Source of the DNA: Cyanocohniella sp. LLY
GTDB taxonomy: Bacteria > Cyanobacteriota > Cyanobacteriia > Cyanobacteriales > Nostocaceae
Reading direction: 5' to 3'
NCBI GenBank assembly: GCA_022241785.1
Contig: JAKOMP010000010.1
Coordinates: forward strand, 35,142 to 99,141
Length of the DNA stretch: 64,000 nt
Below, piece after piece: positions 8,007 to 15,960 of the stretch (position 1 is the stretch's first letter; the number at the start of each line of letters is the position of its first letter). Made by a program: the position numbers and the translations under genes. Below the pieces are notes generated by a model. It searched no databases. It saw nothing but the letters and a program-made list of their open reading frames with translations, and was not told where the DNA came from.

Positions 8007-10169
8007 CTACCAAAGTAAAATTTGCTGCTTCATTTCTATAATATCTAAATAATCCCACGCAAAGGCTTTTCTTAATAGGGGATGCGGAATAAATTGATCA
8101 TATTTTTGCAGTTCTGGAGCTTCTGCGGAACTAACTAAATCTTCTGCACTAATTCTTTGTTCACACAATGAAACTAGTTCTGGTTGCAAATCTTTAAATT
8201 TATCTTTACCTAGTTTGATTGTCAAGTAATAAGGATTCACTCCACCAATACTGTTAATTTCTAATGATTCTCGGCAAAATGAGTTAAGCAATCTTTCTAA
8301 AGTCCGGTAAGCCACTGTACCCATCCAAGGAAAGATACAGCATTTACCTTTTTCTAATTGCAAAATATTTTGTTTATCTAGTCCAGCATTTTTGACTATT
8401 TGTCGAGCTGTTTGCAAACGTTTTTGAGCATTCTTTTGTAAATAGCTGTATTCTACATCTTCTAGTAGAACCTGCCGCATTTTTTGCAAAACTCTCGTAT
8501 GAATACTTCCACTACCACCACGCCAATAAATTGTAGCTTTACCTGATACCTGTTTGGCTAAAATTACCTTTTTCTTAAAGTCAACTTCTAAAACTTCCCA
8601 GGTTCTTCCTGCTAGGGCGAATTGATTACCCACAGGCGGAGGTAAGGCAATACTACCAATTTCTGTTGTCCCTTGCTTGACTGCATATTCTTGATTGTCC
8701 GCAAAGACGGCATAAAACTGAAATTTACCGACTATTTTTTCTCCTGCTAAACCAATGATTAACTTACCTTGTTCAGTTTTCTGAATATGCTCAATATCAA
8801 TTAAATACCGCAGTAATAACTTAAAATCGGCTGGGGAAATAGCCGCAAATGGTGGTAGATTAAAAATTTGTTTAGCTAAGGCAGCCGGTGTCATTTCTCC
8901 GGTGGCTACCAAAATACTCATTGTTTGATGATATAGCAAACTTAAGGGATATTTAACAGGTTTAATTGGTTCAATCCAACGTTCTTCTATATAAAGTTGA
9001 ATAATGGCAATACACTGTAAAAGTTGCCAGGGAATTTGTTCTGGTAGTGGTGCTTCAGATAAGGGTTGATTTTCGGCACAAACAAAGCGCATATCAGCGG
9101 CTTCACCTCTTCTACCACTACGTCCTAAGCGTTGTAAAAAGCTAGCTACAGATAATGGTGATTCTAATTGAATAACGCGCTCTAAATGACCAATATCTAT
9201 GCCTAATTCTAATGTTAGAGTAGCAGCCGTCACAGCAGGATAATTAGGTTCACGCATAGCATTTTCCGCAGCTTGACGTAAGCTAGCAGAGATACTTCCA
9301 TGATGGACGTGATAAATATCTGGTGATGCTTGTTCTGTGGCAATTCGTCGCAACGATGCAATAATTGATTCAGTTTGGGTGCGATTGTTAGCAAAAATTA
9401 AGCATTTACGAGAATTACTGAGATTAAAAATATATTTTTCGTAATCTGTCGCCTCTAATTCGTCAATTTCATTATTAAGATAAAAGTGTTCTATTGCCAG
9501 CTTAATTTGACGTTTGACGGCTGTGATATTGGGAGTAATTACTGGTTTGTCAGTTCCCGAACGCAACCATTCTTCAGCCATTGAGTAATCACCCAAAGTT
9601 GCCGACAAACCAATGCGCCGGGGTTGGGTTTGTGTCAAGTTGGCTAAACGCTGCAATTGACAAATAATCTGACAACCACGTTCAGAACCCATAAAGGCAT
9701 GAATTTCATCGATGATGACAAATCTTAAATCGCCAAACAAGCGCATCAAATCATGATGCTTATTAATTAACAAGCTTTCTAAAGATTCTGGCGTAATTTG
9801 TAGAATACCTTGGGGATTTTTTAACAGTTTATTTTTACGACTTTGCGCCACATCACCATGCCAATGATATACGGGGATATCTGCCGATTTCAACAAGTCG
9901 TTGAGGCGGGCAAATTGGTCATTAATTAAGGCTTTAATAGGGCCAATATATAATGCCCCAATAGTATTAGCAGGTTGCTCGTGTAATAAAGTCAAAACTG
10001 GTAAAAATGCTGCTTCTGTTTTTCCCGCAGCAGTCGCAGCCGCCACCAGCAAATGAGCATCTGTGTCGAATATCACTTCACACGCTGCTAATTGTACCGG
10101 GCGTAATTCACTCCAGTTATTTTGATAAATGTATTCTTGGATGAAGGGTGCAAGTTTAGAAAAGCTCAA
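8007..10169 (-). CDS. Lhr-like superfamily 2 DEAD/DEAH helicase
   Basis: An ATP-dependent helicase of about 720 residues. Motif I is AATAAGKTE, motif II is DEIH (about 160 residues in), motif III is SAT, and motif VI is LQRLGRSGRRG. A helicase core plus a winged-helix/DUF-like C-terminal half is the layout of Lhr-type DNA/RNA helicases. The start is ambiguous: the frame reaches a TTG at 10190, but TTG at 10169 forms a TTGA overlap with the stop of the upstream amidohydrolase gene and has GGAG about 11 nt before it, so I prefer it. The two genes are therefore probably translationally coupled. Its exact nucleic-acid substrate is unknown. Confidence 0.9.
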   Translation of the reverse strand: MSFSKLAPFIQEYIYQNNWSELRPVQLAACEVIFDTDAHLLVAAATAAGKTEAAFLPVLTLLHEQPANTIGALYIGPIKALINDQFARLNDLLKSADIPVYHWHGDVAQSRKNKLLKNPQGILQITPESLESLLINKHHDLMRLFGDLRFVIIDEIHAFMGSERGCQIICQLQRLANLTQTQPRRIGLSATLGDYSMAEEWLRSGTDKPVITPNITAVKRQIKLAIEHFYLNNEIDELEATDYEKYIFNLSNSRKCLIFANNRTQTESIIASLRRIATEQASPDIYHVHHGSISASLRQAAENAMREPNYPAVTAATLTLELGIDIGHLERVIQLESPLSVASFLQRLGRSGRRGEAADMRFVCAENQPLSEAPLPEQIPWQLLQCIAIIQLYIEERWIEPIKPVKYPLSLLYHQTMSILVATGEMTPAALAKQIFNLPPFAAISPADFKLLLRYLIDIEHIQKTEQGKLIIGLAGEKIVGKFQFYAVFADNQEYAVKQGTTEIGSIALPPPVGNQFALAGRTWEVLEVDFKKKVILAKQVSGKATIYWRGGSGSIHTRVLQKMRQVLLEDVEYSYLQKNAQKRLQTARQIVKNAGLDKQNILQLEKGKCCIFPWMGTVAYRTLERLLNSFCRESLEINSIGGVNPYYLTIKLGKDKFKDLQPELVSLCEQRISAEDLVSSAEAPELQKYDQFIPHPLLRKAFAWDYLDIIEMKQQILLW

Positions 10170-11380
10170 TTCAAAAACTTCTCCACGCAACGCACAAATA
10201 TTTCTACACCCATTGCCAAGGCCGTTTCATCAAAATCAAATCGGGGATGATGATGAGGATAGGCTAAATCTTTGGCGGGGTTGGCAGAACCTACGAAAAA
10301 GTAACAACCAGGAACTTCTTGTAAGAAAAATGACATATCTTCGCCGCCCATTGTTTGGCATTCTGGCACAATCCCTATGGGGGTTTCTATGACTTCTTCT
10401 GCTACTGATTTTACTAGTTCTGCCATACCAGCATCATTGATTACTGGCGGATAAAGGCTCCAATAATTTAAGTCATAATTTGCACCATGACTTTGGCAAA
10501 CTCCAGCAATTATTTGCTCGACTCGCTGGTTAAAGAATCCTTGAAAATCCGGGTTGAAATACCTGATAGTACCACTCAGGCGGGCGGTATCAGCAATGAC
10601 ATTTAGCTTGGTGCCGGCATGAAATTCACCGACTGTAACCACAGCTGAATCAATGGGGTTGACGTTACGCGCCACAATGGTTTGTAGGGCATTCACAACT
10701 TGGGCAGCCACCACAATAGAATCAACGGTTTGATGAGGCATGGCACCATGTCCACCTTTACCCAAGATGGTGCATTTAAAGCACTCTACAGATGCCATTA
10801 ATGCCCCAGTACGAACACCGACTGTCCCCAAGGGTAAGTTATTCCACAAATGTAAACCGATAATGGCATCGACATCTGGGTTTTTGAGTACCCCGGCGGT
10901 AATCATGGGTTTTGCGCCGCCTGGCCCTTCTTCTGCTGGCTGGAAAATCATTTTCACCGTACCGCCAAAGTCATGGCGATGCTGATGTAGATAATAAGCT
11001 GTACCGAGAGCGATCGCAGTATGTCCATCATGTCCACAAGCGTGCATTACGCCGTCATGTTGCGATTTATAGGGAACTTCGTTGAGTTCTTGAATGGGCA
11101 AAGCATCCATATCAGCCCGAATCGCTAATACTTTGTCAGAACCGGCTTTTTCGCCCTTGATAATGGCAACAATACCAGTCTCGGCTATACCAGTTTCATG
11201 TTCAATGCCCCATGCTTGCAACTGGCGTGTGATCAATTCAGCAGTGAGTTTTTCTTGAAAACCCAACTCTGGTTTTTGATGCAGTTGTCGCCGCCATTCT
11301 ACTAATTGTGGTTGCAATGAGCGAATTGAAAGTCGAATACGAGATAGATCGACAGACGAGTTGGGAAAGGTGGAAACCAT
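10166..11380 (-). CDS. M20-family amidohydrolase (N-acyl-amino-acid / IAA-amino-acid hydrolase type)
   Basis: A 404-residue metallo-amidohydrolase. The di-metal site motifs are IRADMDALP, HACGHDGH and PAEEGPGGAK, with the late ligand His in YPHHHPRFDFDE. The central dimerisation lid domain is present (about residues 185-300). Family members hydrolyse N-acyl amino acids, hippurate or indole-acetyl amino acid conjugates; the natural substrate is not predictable here. The gene is first in a minus-strand run with the helicase and the PPOX flavoprotein, overlapping the helicase start. That metabolic/helicase pairing has no obvious functional logic. Confidence 0.93.
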   Translation of the reverse strand: MVSTFPNSSVDLSRIRLSIRSLQPQLVEWRRQLHQKPELGFQEKLTAELITRQLQAWGIEHETGIAETGIVAIIKGEKAGSDKVLAIRADMDALPIQELNEVPYKSQHDGVMHACGHDGHTAIALGTAYYLHQHRHDFGGTVKMIFQPAEEGPGGAKPMITAGVLKNPDVDAIIGLHLWNNLPLGTVGVRTGALMASVECFKCTILGKGGHGAMPHQTVDSIVVAAQVVNALQTIVARNVNPIDSAVVTVGEFHAGTKLNVIADTARLSGTIRYFNPDFQGFFNQRVEQIIAGVCQSHGANYDLNYWSLYPPVINDAGMAELVKSVAEEVIETPIGIVPECQTMGGEDMSFFLQEVPGCYFFVGSANPAKDLAYPHHHPRFDFDETALAMGVEIFVRCVEKFLN

Positions 11381-11424
11381 GATGAAGACAAGCTAGTTAA
11401 GTAAAGCTAAATTAGGTATCTGAC

Positions 11425-11565
11425 ATCTTGCACCAGGCGACTGGAAGTCACGGCTATACAGACCAAACCCGCCTACGCGGGTTAAAACCCTCGATTTTCC
11501 GTTAGTCCGCGCAGGCGGACTTAGTTTGTATAGCGATTTCTAATCGCCAGAGCTAGGTGCAAGAT
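11425..11565. mobile_element. MITE-like palindromic element (141 bp)
   Basis: The ends are a perfect inverted repeat, ATCTTGCACC (11425-11434) and GGTGCAAGAT (11556-11565). Inside, GGCGA pairs with TCGCC, GGCTATACA with TGTATAGC, and two hairpins ACCCGCC..GCGGGT and AGTCCGC..GCGGACT fill the centre. It carries no ORF. The layout is that of a miniature inverted-repeat element; very similar palindromes recur in Nostoc-type genomes. I see no convincing target duplication. Confidence 0.75.
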
Positions 11566-11636
11566 ATGAAGTATTTAACTTAAGGTATTTTTACAGTCTA
11601 ATCGTTCTGAAAATGTTCAGCTTGCATAGTTAAATG

Positions 11637-12329
11637 TCATCGGCGCTCATCTGCGGTTATTCTTTCCCAATCGAGATTTGATGCTACTTGGGCGAGTTTA
11701 TCCAAATCTTCGGGATTATCTAAATAAGGCAAACAACCTAAAACTGGTGTATTTGTCAGTGATTGAATCAAGTCTGATGGTGTCCAATCGGCTATTTCGG
11801 CATCTGTACGGGGTTGAACACAGTTGAGAACTATACCTTTGAGATTCACTTTTGTTTGCCTAGCCAATGCCACATTAGCCACTGCTTGGGCGATCGCACC
11901 TAATTTTACTGGTACTACTAAGATTGTCGGTAAACGCCATTCTCCGGCTAAATCGGCTACTGTCAACTCATCTGTGACTGGTGATCCTAAACCGCCCAAG
12001 GCTTCTACTAGTACAAAATCACGCTGCGATCGCAACTTGGAAAAAGCTTGCCAAACTAAGGCTAAATCCACTTGGCGATTTTCCTTGGCTGCGGCTATGG
12101 GTGGGGCGAGGGGGGCTTGAAAATACAAAGGTGTAATTTCTGCGGCCGATTGGTTTAAGGTAAATAGCCGTTGATACAACTCGCGATCGCCAAATCCCGA
12201 TTGCATGGGTTTCATAATTCCCCAGCTATGCTGCGGGTAATATTTTTGCCAATAAGCTGCTAAGGCTGTTGTTAAAACAGTTTTGCCAGCCTCGGTATCA
12301 GTTGCAGTAATCAGTAGTGTGTTTAGCAA
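11637..12329 (-). CDS. bioD: ATP-dependent dethiobiotin synthetase
   Basis: Closes the ureido ring of 7,8-diaminopelargonate with CO2 and ATP, the penultimate step of biotin synthesis. The 230-residue product has the P-loop [10 protein letters not shown] at the N-terminus, the substrate-Lys region IMKPMQSG, and [11 protein letters not shown] matching the conserved EGAGG stretch, as well as [12 protein letters not shown]. No other bio gene is adjacent, which is common in cyanobacteria where biotin genes are scattered. Confidence 0.93.
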   Translation of the reverse strand: MLNTLLITATDTEAGKTVLTTALAAYWQKYYPQHSWGIMKPMQSGFGDRELYQRLFTLNQSAAEITPLYFQAPLAPPIAAAKENRQVDLALVWQAFSKLRSQRDFVLVEALGGLGSPVTDELTVADLAGEWRLPTILVVPVKLGAIAQAVANVALARQTKVNLKGIVLNCVQPRTDAEIADWTPSDLIQSLTNTPVLGCLPYLDNPEDLDKLAQVASNLDWERITADERR

Positions 12330-12957
12330 TTTATATTAGTAATTACTTTATTAAGTATGTACATTTTATCTATATTGTAATATACCCTAGAAGCTCACAG
12401 CGTTTTGTAATTAGTTGAGTTAACCCCAGGTGAATCTTTCTACTGTGCAATGAAAACTGCTGTATATTAATTCATGATTCGTGACCAATTATTTCGTCAT
12501 AATTCCACACATTGTCAGGATATAGTTATAAAAATAAAAGCGGCTTTTAAAATTTTATCTCAATCATTTGGGTTATTACGTATAGACCCATACACTTAAG
12601 TTAGGCTGTCAGGTAATATCCCATCAGGGCATAGCAGCAGTAAAATTATTCACTAATAAAAAATAATCCTAGATATTATTTGTGTATCTAGATTCTCTTT
12701 ATCTATATTTGACAAGCCTTTGGGAAATTAGTGTTATTACTAATTACTTTTTACATAAATACAAAAAAATATAATTTTAAATTAACAAGATACACGGCTA
12801 CTTAATATTGGTTTCTTAGTAAAAAATCACATTATATTTATTTAGAATAAATAGCAATTGGGGATATTTTTTATATATATTTCTCACAATTGGAACTTAG
12901 TTTTCATAAGCAACAGTTATGATTAATTAATAAGATTTAAACCAAGGACAGAATATT
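12330..12957. other. Long AT-rich intergenic region
   Basis: A 628-bp, markedly AT-rich spacer between divergent bioD and the exported repeat protein. It holds a 41-codon ORF at 12474-12599 with no support. I see no RNA gene, array or strong hairpin; it presumably carries the promoter and a long leader for the downstream gene. Confidence 0.5.
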
Positions 12958-13539
12958 ATGTCTGGCGCTGGCCCAATAAGTCGATTGTCTCAATTTGTGA
13001 CTTTTGCAGCTTGTAGTATTCTCTTGGCTACAGTTCCTATGAACACAAAAGAATCTTCAGCCTTCGCGCAAGAGATTCAGCCTATTAGTACTCCCTCGCT
13101 GGTATCTCGCCATCATCGGCAACATCGTGGTAATCGTAGCAGATATACACGGCAACTAAAAGCGGTTTCGGGGCCTGATAACAGAGGACGTTGGATTTTC
13201 TTTCGTCCCAGTGATGTTTCCAGAAATGCTATGCAAGCACAAGGTTGTACCGAAGTTCGCGCTAGCGCATCCACTTGGAGTTGTCGGCGTCGTACTATCA
13301 GGGTGCAAGTGAGTAATTATGGTTCCTCTAGCTATCGTTCACGTGGTTATAGATACTCCACAAGAGAAATCAGCGCCGAATCGGGGCCTGATGAAAGAGG
13401 ACGTTGGCGGTTCTATCGTCCCAGCGATGTTTCCAGAAATGCCATGCAAACACAAGGTTGCACTGATGTCGGTACTGGTACAATTAGTTGGCGTTGTCCC
13501 AGACGTACTATTAGGGTGCAAGTAAATAAGAGTCGTTAA
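12958..13539 (+). CDS. Exported protein with two tandem 45-50-residue repeats
   Basis: Encodes 193 residues: a signal peptide (hydrophobic stretch about 10-28, probable AFA-QE cleavage near 38), a basic His/Arg-rich linker, and two copies of one module about 71 residues apart. Each module reads SGPD-RGRW-F-RPSDVSRNAMQ-QGCT-V, then W-C-RRTIRVQV, giving a conserved Cys pair per module. The DNA is also well conserved between copies (offset 213 bp), pointing to a fairly recent duplication. The protein is strongly basic. I do not recognise the family; a periplasmic or surface-binding role is possible. Confidence 0.82.
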   Translation: MSGAGPISRLSQFVTFAACSILLATVPMNTKESSAFAQEIQPISTPSLVSRHHRQHRGNRSRYTRQLKAVSGPDNRGRWIFFRPSDVSRNAMQAQGCTEVRASASTWSCRRRTIRVQVSNYGSSSYRSRGYRYSTREISAESGPDERGRWRFYRPSDVSRNAMQTQGCTDVGTGTISWRCPRRTIRVQVNKSR

Positions 13540-13614
13540 ATAACGCTTTGTAATTGAATTTAATACGTTTTGAATCTCTGCTTAAGTCCTTTTCTAATTC
13601 TTTTCAGCTACAGA

Positions 13615-13652
13615 ATTTTTTAATCTCTAATAGGGATTTTATGAGACATGAT
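13615..13652 (+). repeat. CRISPR-repeat-like sequence, isolated copy
   Basis: AATCTCTAATAGGGATTTTATG here differs at only two or three positions from AATCCCTAATATGGATTTTATG at 14149-14170. Both resemble the CCCTAATAGGGATT core of repeats found in many filamentous cyanobacterial CRISPR arrays. No regular array or cas gene is visible, so this is at most a degenerate relic. Confidence 0.35.
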
Positions 13653-13824
13653 ATGCAGTGATGATTGTATTTTTATCAGAACTAGATATTGACTCTACCC
13701 TGGGGTAATCATTATGAACCCACCAAATTTTTATTCTGTTATTTTGTGCTGGCGCGCTTCCAGATTGAATATAGCCAGCAGCCATCATTTTTTTTCAAAA
13801 TTTTCTGCTGCCAATACTATACTT

Positions 13825-14118
13825 TCAAACTTCGGTAGCCCCTGTATTTAGTGTTTGTTTAGGGTCATAATTAACCTGGTATGTTGTCCATATTCTGTAT
13901 CCTGGCAATACTACAGCAATACCAGTAGAACTATGAATTTTACCAGGATATTTGTAAGGATTGTCATCTGGGACACTTCCACCAACACGAATAATTAATC
14001 CAGGTAGCCACACATACAATCCAGGAATTAACAAATCCATACTGTAAGCGATCGCTCTCATCTTCTCCTGTGTGTCAAGAGAAGCTTTGCTTAAGTTGAG
14101 ATTTGTGGTTATGTGCAT
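13825..14118 (-). CDS. Hypothetical protein, 97 residues
   Basis: Starts MHITTNLNLSKASLDTQEKM and contains PGLYVWLPGLIIRVGGSVPDDNPY and a Tyr/Asn-rich end. There is no signal peptide or full membrane helix and no motif I know. The ORF stands alone between CRISPR-repeat-like sequences (13615-13652 and 14144-14250). The residue mix (balanced charges, amphipathic middle) looks more like a real protein than a chance ORF, but nothing else supports it. Confidence 0.45.
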   Translation of the reverse strand: MHITTNLNLSKASLDTQEKMRAIAYSMDLLIPGLYVWLPGLIIRVGGSVPDDNPYKYPGKIHSSTGIAVVLPGYRIWTTYQVNYDPKQTLNTGATEV

Positions 14119-14143
14119 CGTAGTGAATTTTCTTCTATTTAAA

Positions 14144-14252
14144 GTTTCAATCCCTAATATGGATTTTATGTGGTTTCCAAAAAGAAATCAACCCAGATTA
14201 GTTAAGGTGGTTATATCTTTTAATTACTAATAGAGATTGCACTCAAACTCTT
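14144..14252 (+). CRISPR. Possible degenerate two-repeat CRISPR remnant
   Basis: A first repeat-like unit begins GTTTCAATCCCTAATATGG at 14144 and a second, more diverged unit (AATTACTAATAGAGATTGC) lies 73 bp further on. That distance fits a 36-37 bp repeat plus a 36-bp spacer. The GTTTCAATCCCTAATAGGGATT type is familiar from cyanobacterial arrays. With two diverged units, no cas genes and no leader, the call is weak. Confidence 0.3.
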
Positions 14253-14311
14253 GTGCAGTAATCAATACATCCAAATCTTTTACCTTTGTTTGCCAACACC
14301 TACCCATTGAC

Positions 14312-14435
14312 CTAACTTTTCACGGTATCTGGAAAACCTCTCTCTAAATCTCTCTCCTGCGAGGCGAGAGACTTTGAATTCCTGATTTGGAAGTTAGATT
14401 TTCCGTGGACTTTTCCACATGACGTGAAAAGTCAG
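14312..14435. mobile_element. MITE, 124 bp, with 13-bp inverted repeats and 10-bp target duplication
   Basis: The ends are CTAACTTTTCACG (14312-14324) and CGTGAAAAGTCAG (14423-14435), complementary except for one base. Directly outside each end lies the identical ten bases ACCCATTGAC (14302-14311 and 14436-14445). This is the signature of transposition with a 10-bp target duplication. The inside has no ORF; it contains CT-rich and subterminal GGAAAAC / GATTTTCC segments. A parent transposase is not in the window. Confidence 0.85.
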
Positions 14436-14461
14436 ACCCATTGACGAAATTCAGCACCCCA

Positions 14462-15808
14462 TTACAAAGTGTAGGTAAAATCATTTACCAACATCCCCGG
14501 AACCAGACTACCTCCGAGTTGACGATTTTCGTAAGTACCAACTTCAGGGATAAATTCTTGAAAACTGGTAAAATCTACGAGATTGTCTCCCCAAAAGCGA
14601 TAAAGGCTTTCATCAAAGCGTAAGTTTTCTATGGGGGCGATAATTTCCCCATTTTCTACCCAAAAGCAAGCATAACGGGTCATACCTGTAATTCTACCAG
14701 CGGGGCGATCGCTCCAGTTCAAGTAATGCAAATTTGATATATATAATCCTGTATCTAAACTTGCAATAATCTCCTCAAAATTTAAATTACCAGGACTTAT
14801 TTCTGGCGCACGTAATGTTTCTGAACTATTAGCACCATTGGCATTTTTGCTGTATTCTTTTGCCGTGCGCGAATTGACTAGAGTATTTACTAAAATTCCT
14901 TTTTTTATTAAAGGTAACTCTGGCGCTGCCATTTCTCCCAATTGATTAAATCGTGGTACTAATACCTGTTGAAAGTTTTCTTGCAAATTAAACTTAGGAG
15001 AAAGTTGTTTTTCTTGGCGTGATAAAGCAGCTAAGGCGCTGTTTCCTTGTTGTAAATCAGCTTCACCAATAGCTGACCAAGAAAGCATACCTAATAAATC
15101 TGCAACAGCCGCCGGGGCAAAATAGGTTTTATACTTTCCTTTGATCAATTGTTTCGCAGGACGGGCAAGCAATTGTAGTTGTTCTTTTGCTTCGTTAATC
15201 TTGGTTATATAAGCTTTTTCATCCCAATCACTACCTGCAAATATACCTTTCACAGCTTGCCCACAGGTATCAAATATTGAATAGTCTAATGTAAAAGAAT
15301 CACTAGCAAACCAGTGTTTTTGACCATTGGAATCACCATAAGCTTTAATTACAACTCCTCCGGCATACATACCAGTAAAATCTAATTCCGCAACTAGTTC
15401 TAATACCGTTGATGCTACTGATTCTGTCGCCAATAATTGCCCAGGTTTTACTTCCCGACTAGTATTATTTTCCGTTGGCAAAACTAAATAGGGATCGACA
15501 GGCAATAAGGTAATTTCGTCACGCAGTTCCTGTAAGGCCTTGTATGCATTTTGCCAATCTAAATCCCAATTGCCTGTGAAAGGAAAATGCTGAAAACTGC
15601 TACGCTGATTTGTCATTAAAGTGAGTTCTATCCAACCATCAGCAACTAAACCTGTTTGTCGCACTTTGGCATGATTGAAACGAGTAAATTGGCTGCGCTC
15701 ACTGCTAAGTTTGACAGTAAATTGTTCCTCTGGCTTTTTTTTAATCAGCAGAGTTTCAATTAGTTGATTAAAACTAACTTCTAAGGTAGATAATTCGACA
15801 GTTTTCAT
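14462..15808 (-). CDS. tldE: TldE/PmbA-family protein (partner of the TldD metalloprotease)
   Basis: A 448-residue protein of the TldD/PmbA superfamily. It lacks the zinc-binding HExxxH of TldD, as expected for TldE, but keeps the fold signatures LVNTLVNSRTAKEYS, the LRAPEISPGN region and the C-terminal GITGMTR-like strand (RITGMTRYACFWVENGE). TldD/TldE heterodimers degrade unfolded or leader peptides and mature some modified peptides. It lies 145 bp downstream of tldD on the same strand. Start: the frame is open for another 24 codons to 15880, but that part is C-rich repeat (including a 24-bp repeat shared with 53415-53438), so ATG 15808 giving MKTVELSTLEV is preferred. Confidence 0.9.
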   Translation of the reverse strand: MKTVELSTLEVSFNQLIETLLIKKKPEEQFTVKLSSERSQFTRFNHAKVRQTGLVADGWIELTLMTNQRSSFQHFPFTGNWDLDWQNAYKALQELRDEITLLPVDPYLVLPTENNTSREVKPGQLLATESVASTVLELVAELDFTGMYAGGVVIKAYGDSNGQKHWFASDSFTLDYSIFDTCGQAVKGIFAGSDWDEKAYITKINEAKEQLQLLARPAKQLIKGKYKTYFAPAAVADLLGMLSWSAIGEADLQQGNSALAALSRQEKQLSPKFNLQENFQQVLVPRFNQLGEMAAPELPLIKKGILVNTLVNSRTAKEYSKNANGANSSETLRAPEISPGNLNFEEIIASLDTGLYISNLHYLNWSDRPAGRITGMTRYACFWVENGEIIAPIENLRFDESLYRFWGDNLVDFTSFQEFIPEVGTYENRQLGGSLVPGMLVNDFTYTL

Positions 15809-15875
15809 AATAGAAATTGGGAATTTGGGAAGTGAAAAAGCAGAGGGCAGGGGGCAGGGAGCAAGGGAGCTATCG

Positions 15876-15899
15876 CCCACAATTCCACTCGGCTTTAAA
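15876..15899 (-). repeat. 24-bp leader repeat, copy 1 (upstream of tldE)
   Basis: Reading on the minus strand, TTTAAAGCCGAGTGG then AATTGTGGG is identical to 53415-53438 on the plus strand. In both places it is followed by a C-rich CCCTGC tract and then a start codon, 67 and 65 nt from the end of the repeat. Confidence 0.8.
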
Positions 15900-15925
15900 C
15901 CTTATCTTTTGGTAAAGTATTTTTT

Positions 15926-15960
15926 CTAGCCTCTAGCCTCTAGCCTCTAGCCTCTAATCT
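15926..15960 (-). repeat. Heptamer short tandem repeat (CTAGCCT)
   Basis: Four exact CTAGCCT units plus one diverged CTAATCT. The last unit overlaps the stop codon of tldD (TAG complementary to 15954-15956), so the array abuts or generated the very end of that gene. Confidence 0.85.

Noticed and set aside
12474..12599. 41-codon ORF in the long AT-rich spacer after bioD
   Set aside because: No ribosome-binding site or recognised sequence; too short to support without homologues.
15809..15880. N-terminal extension of TldE (24 codons)
   Set aside because: Encoded by C-rich repeat DNA; the family begins at MKTVEL, so ATG 15808 was used.
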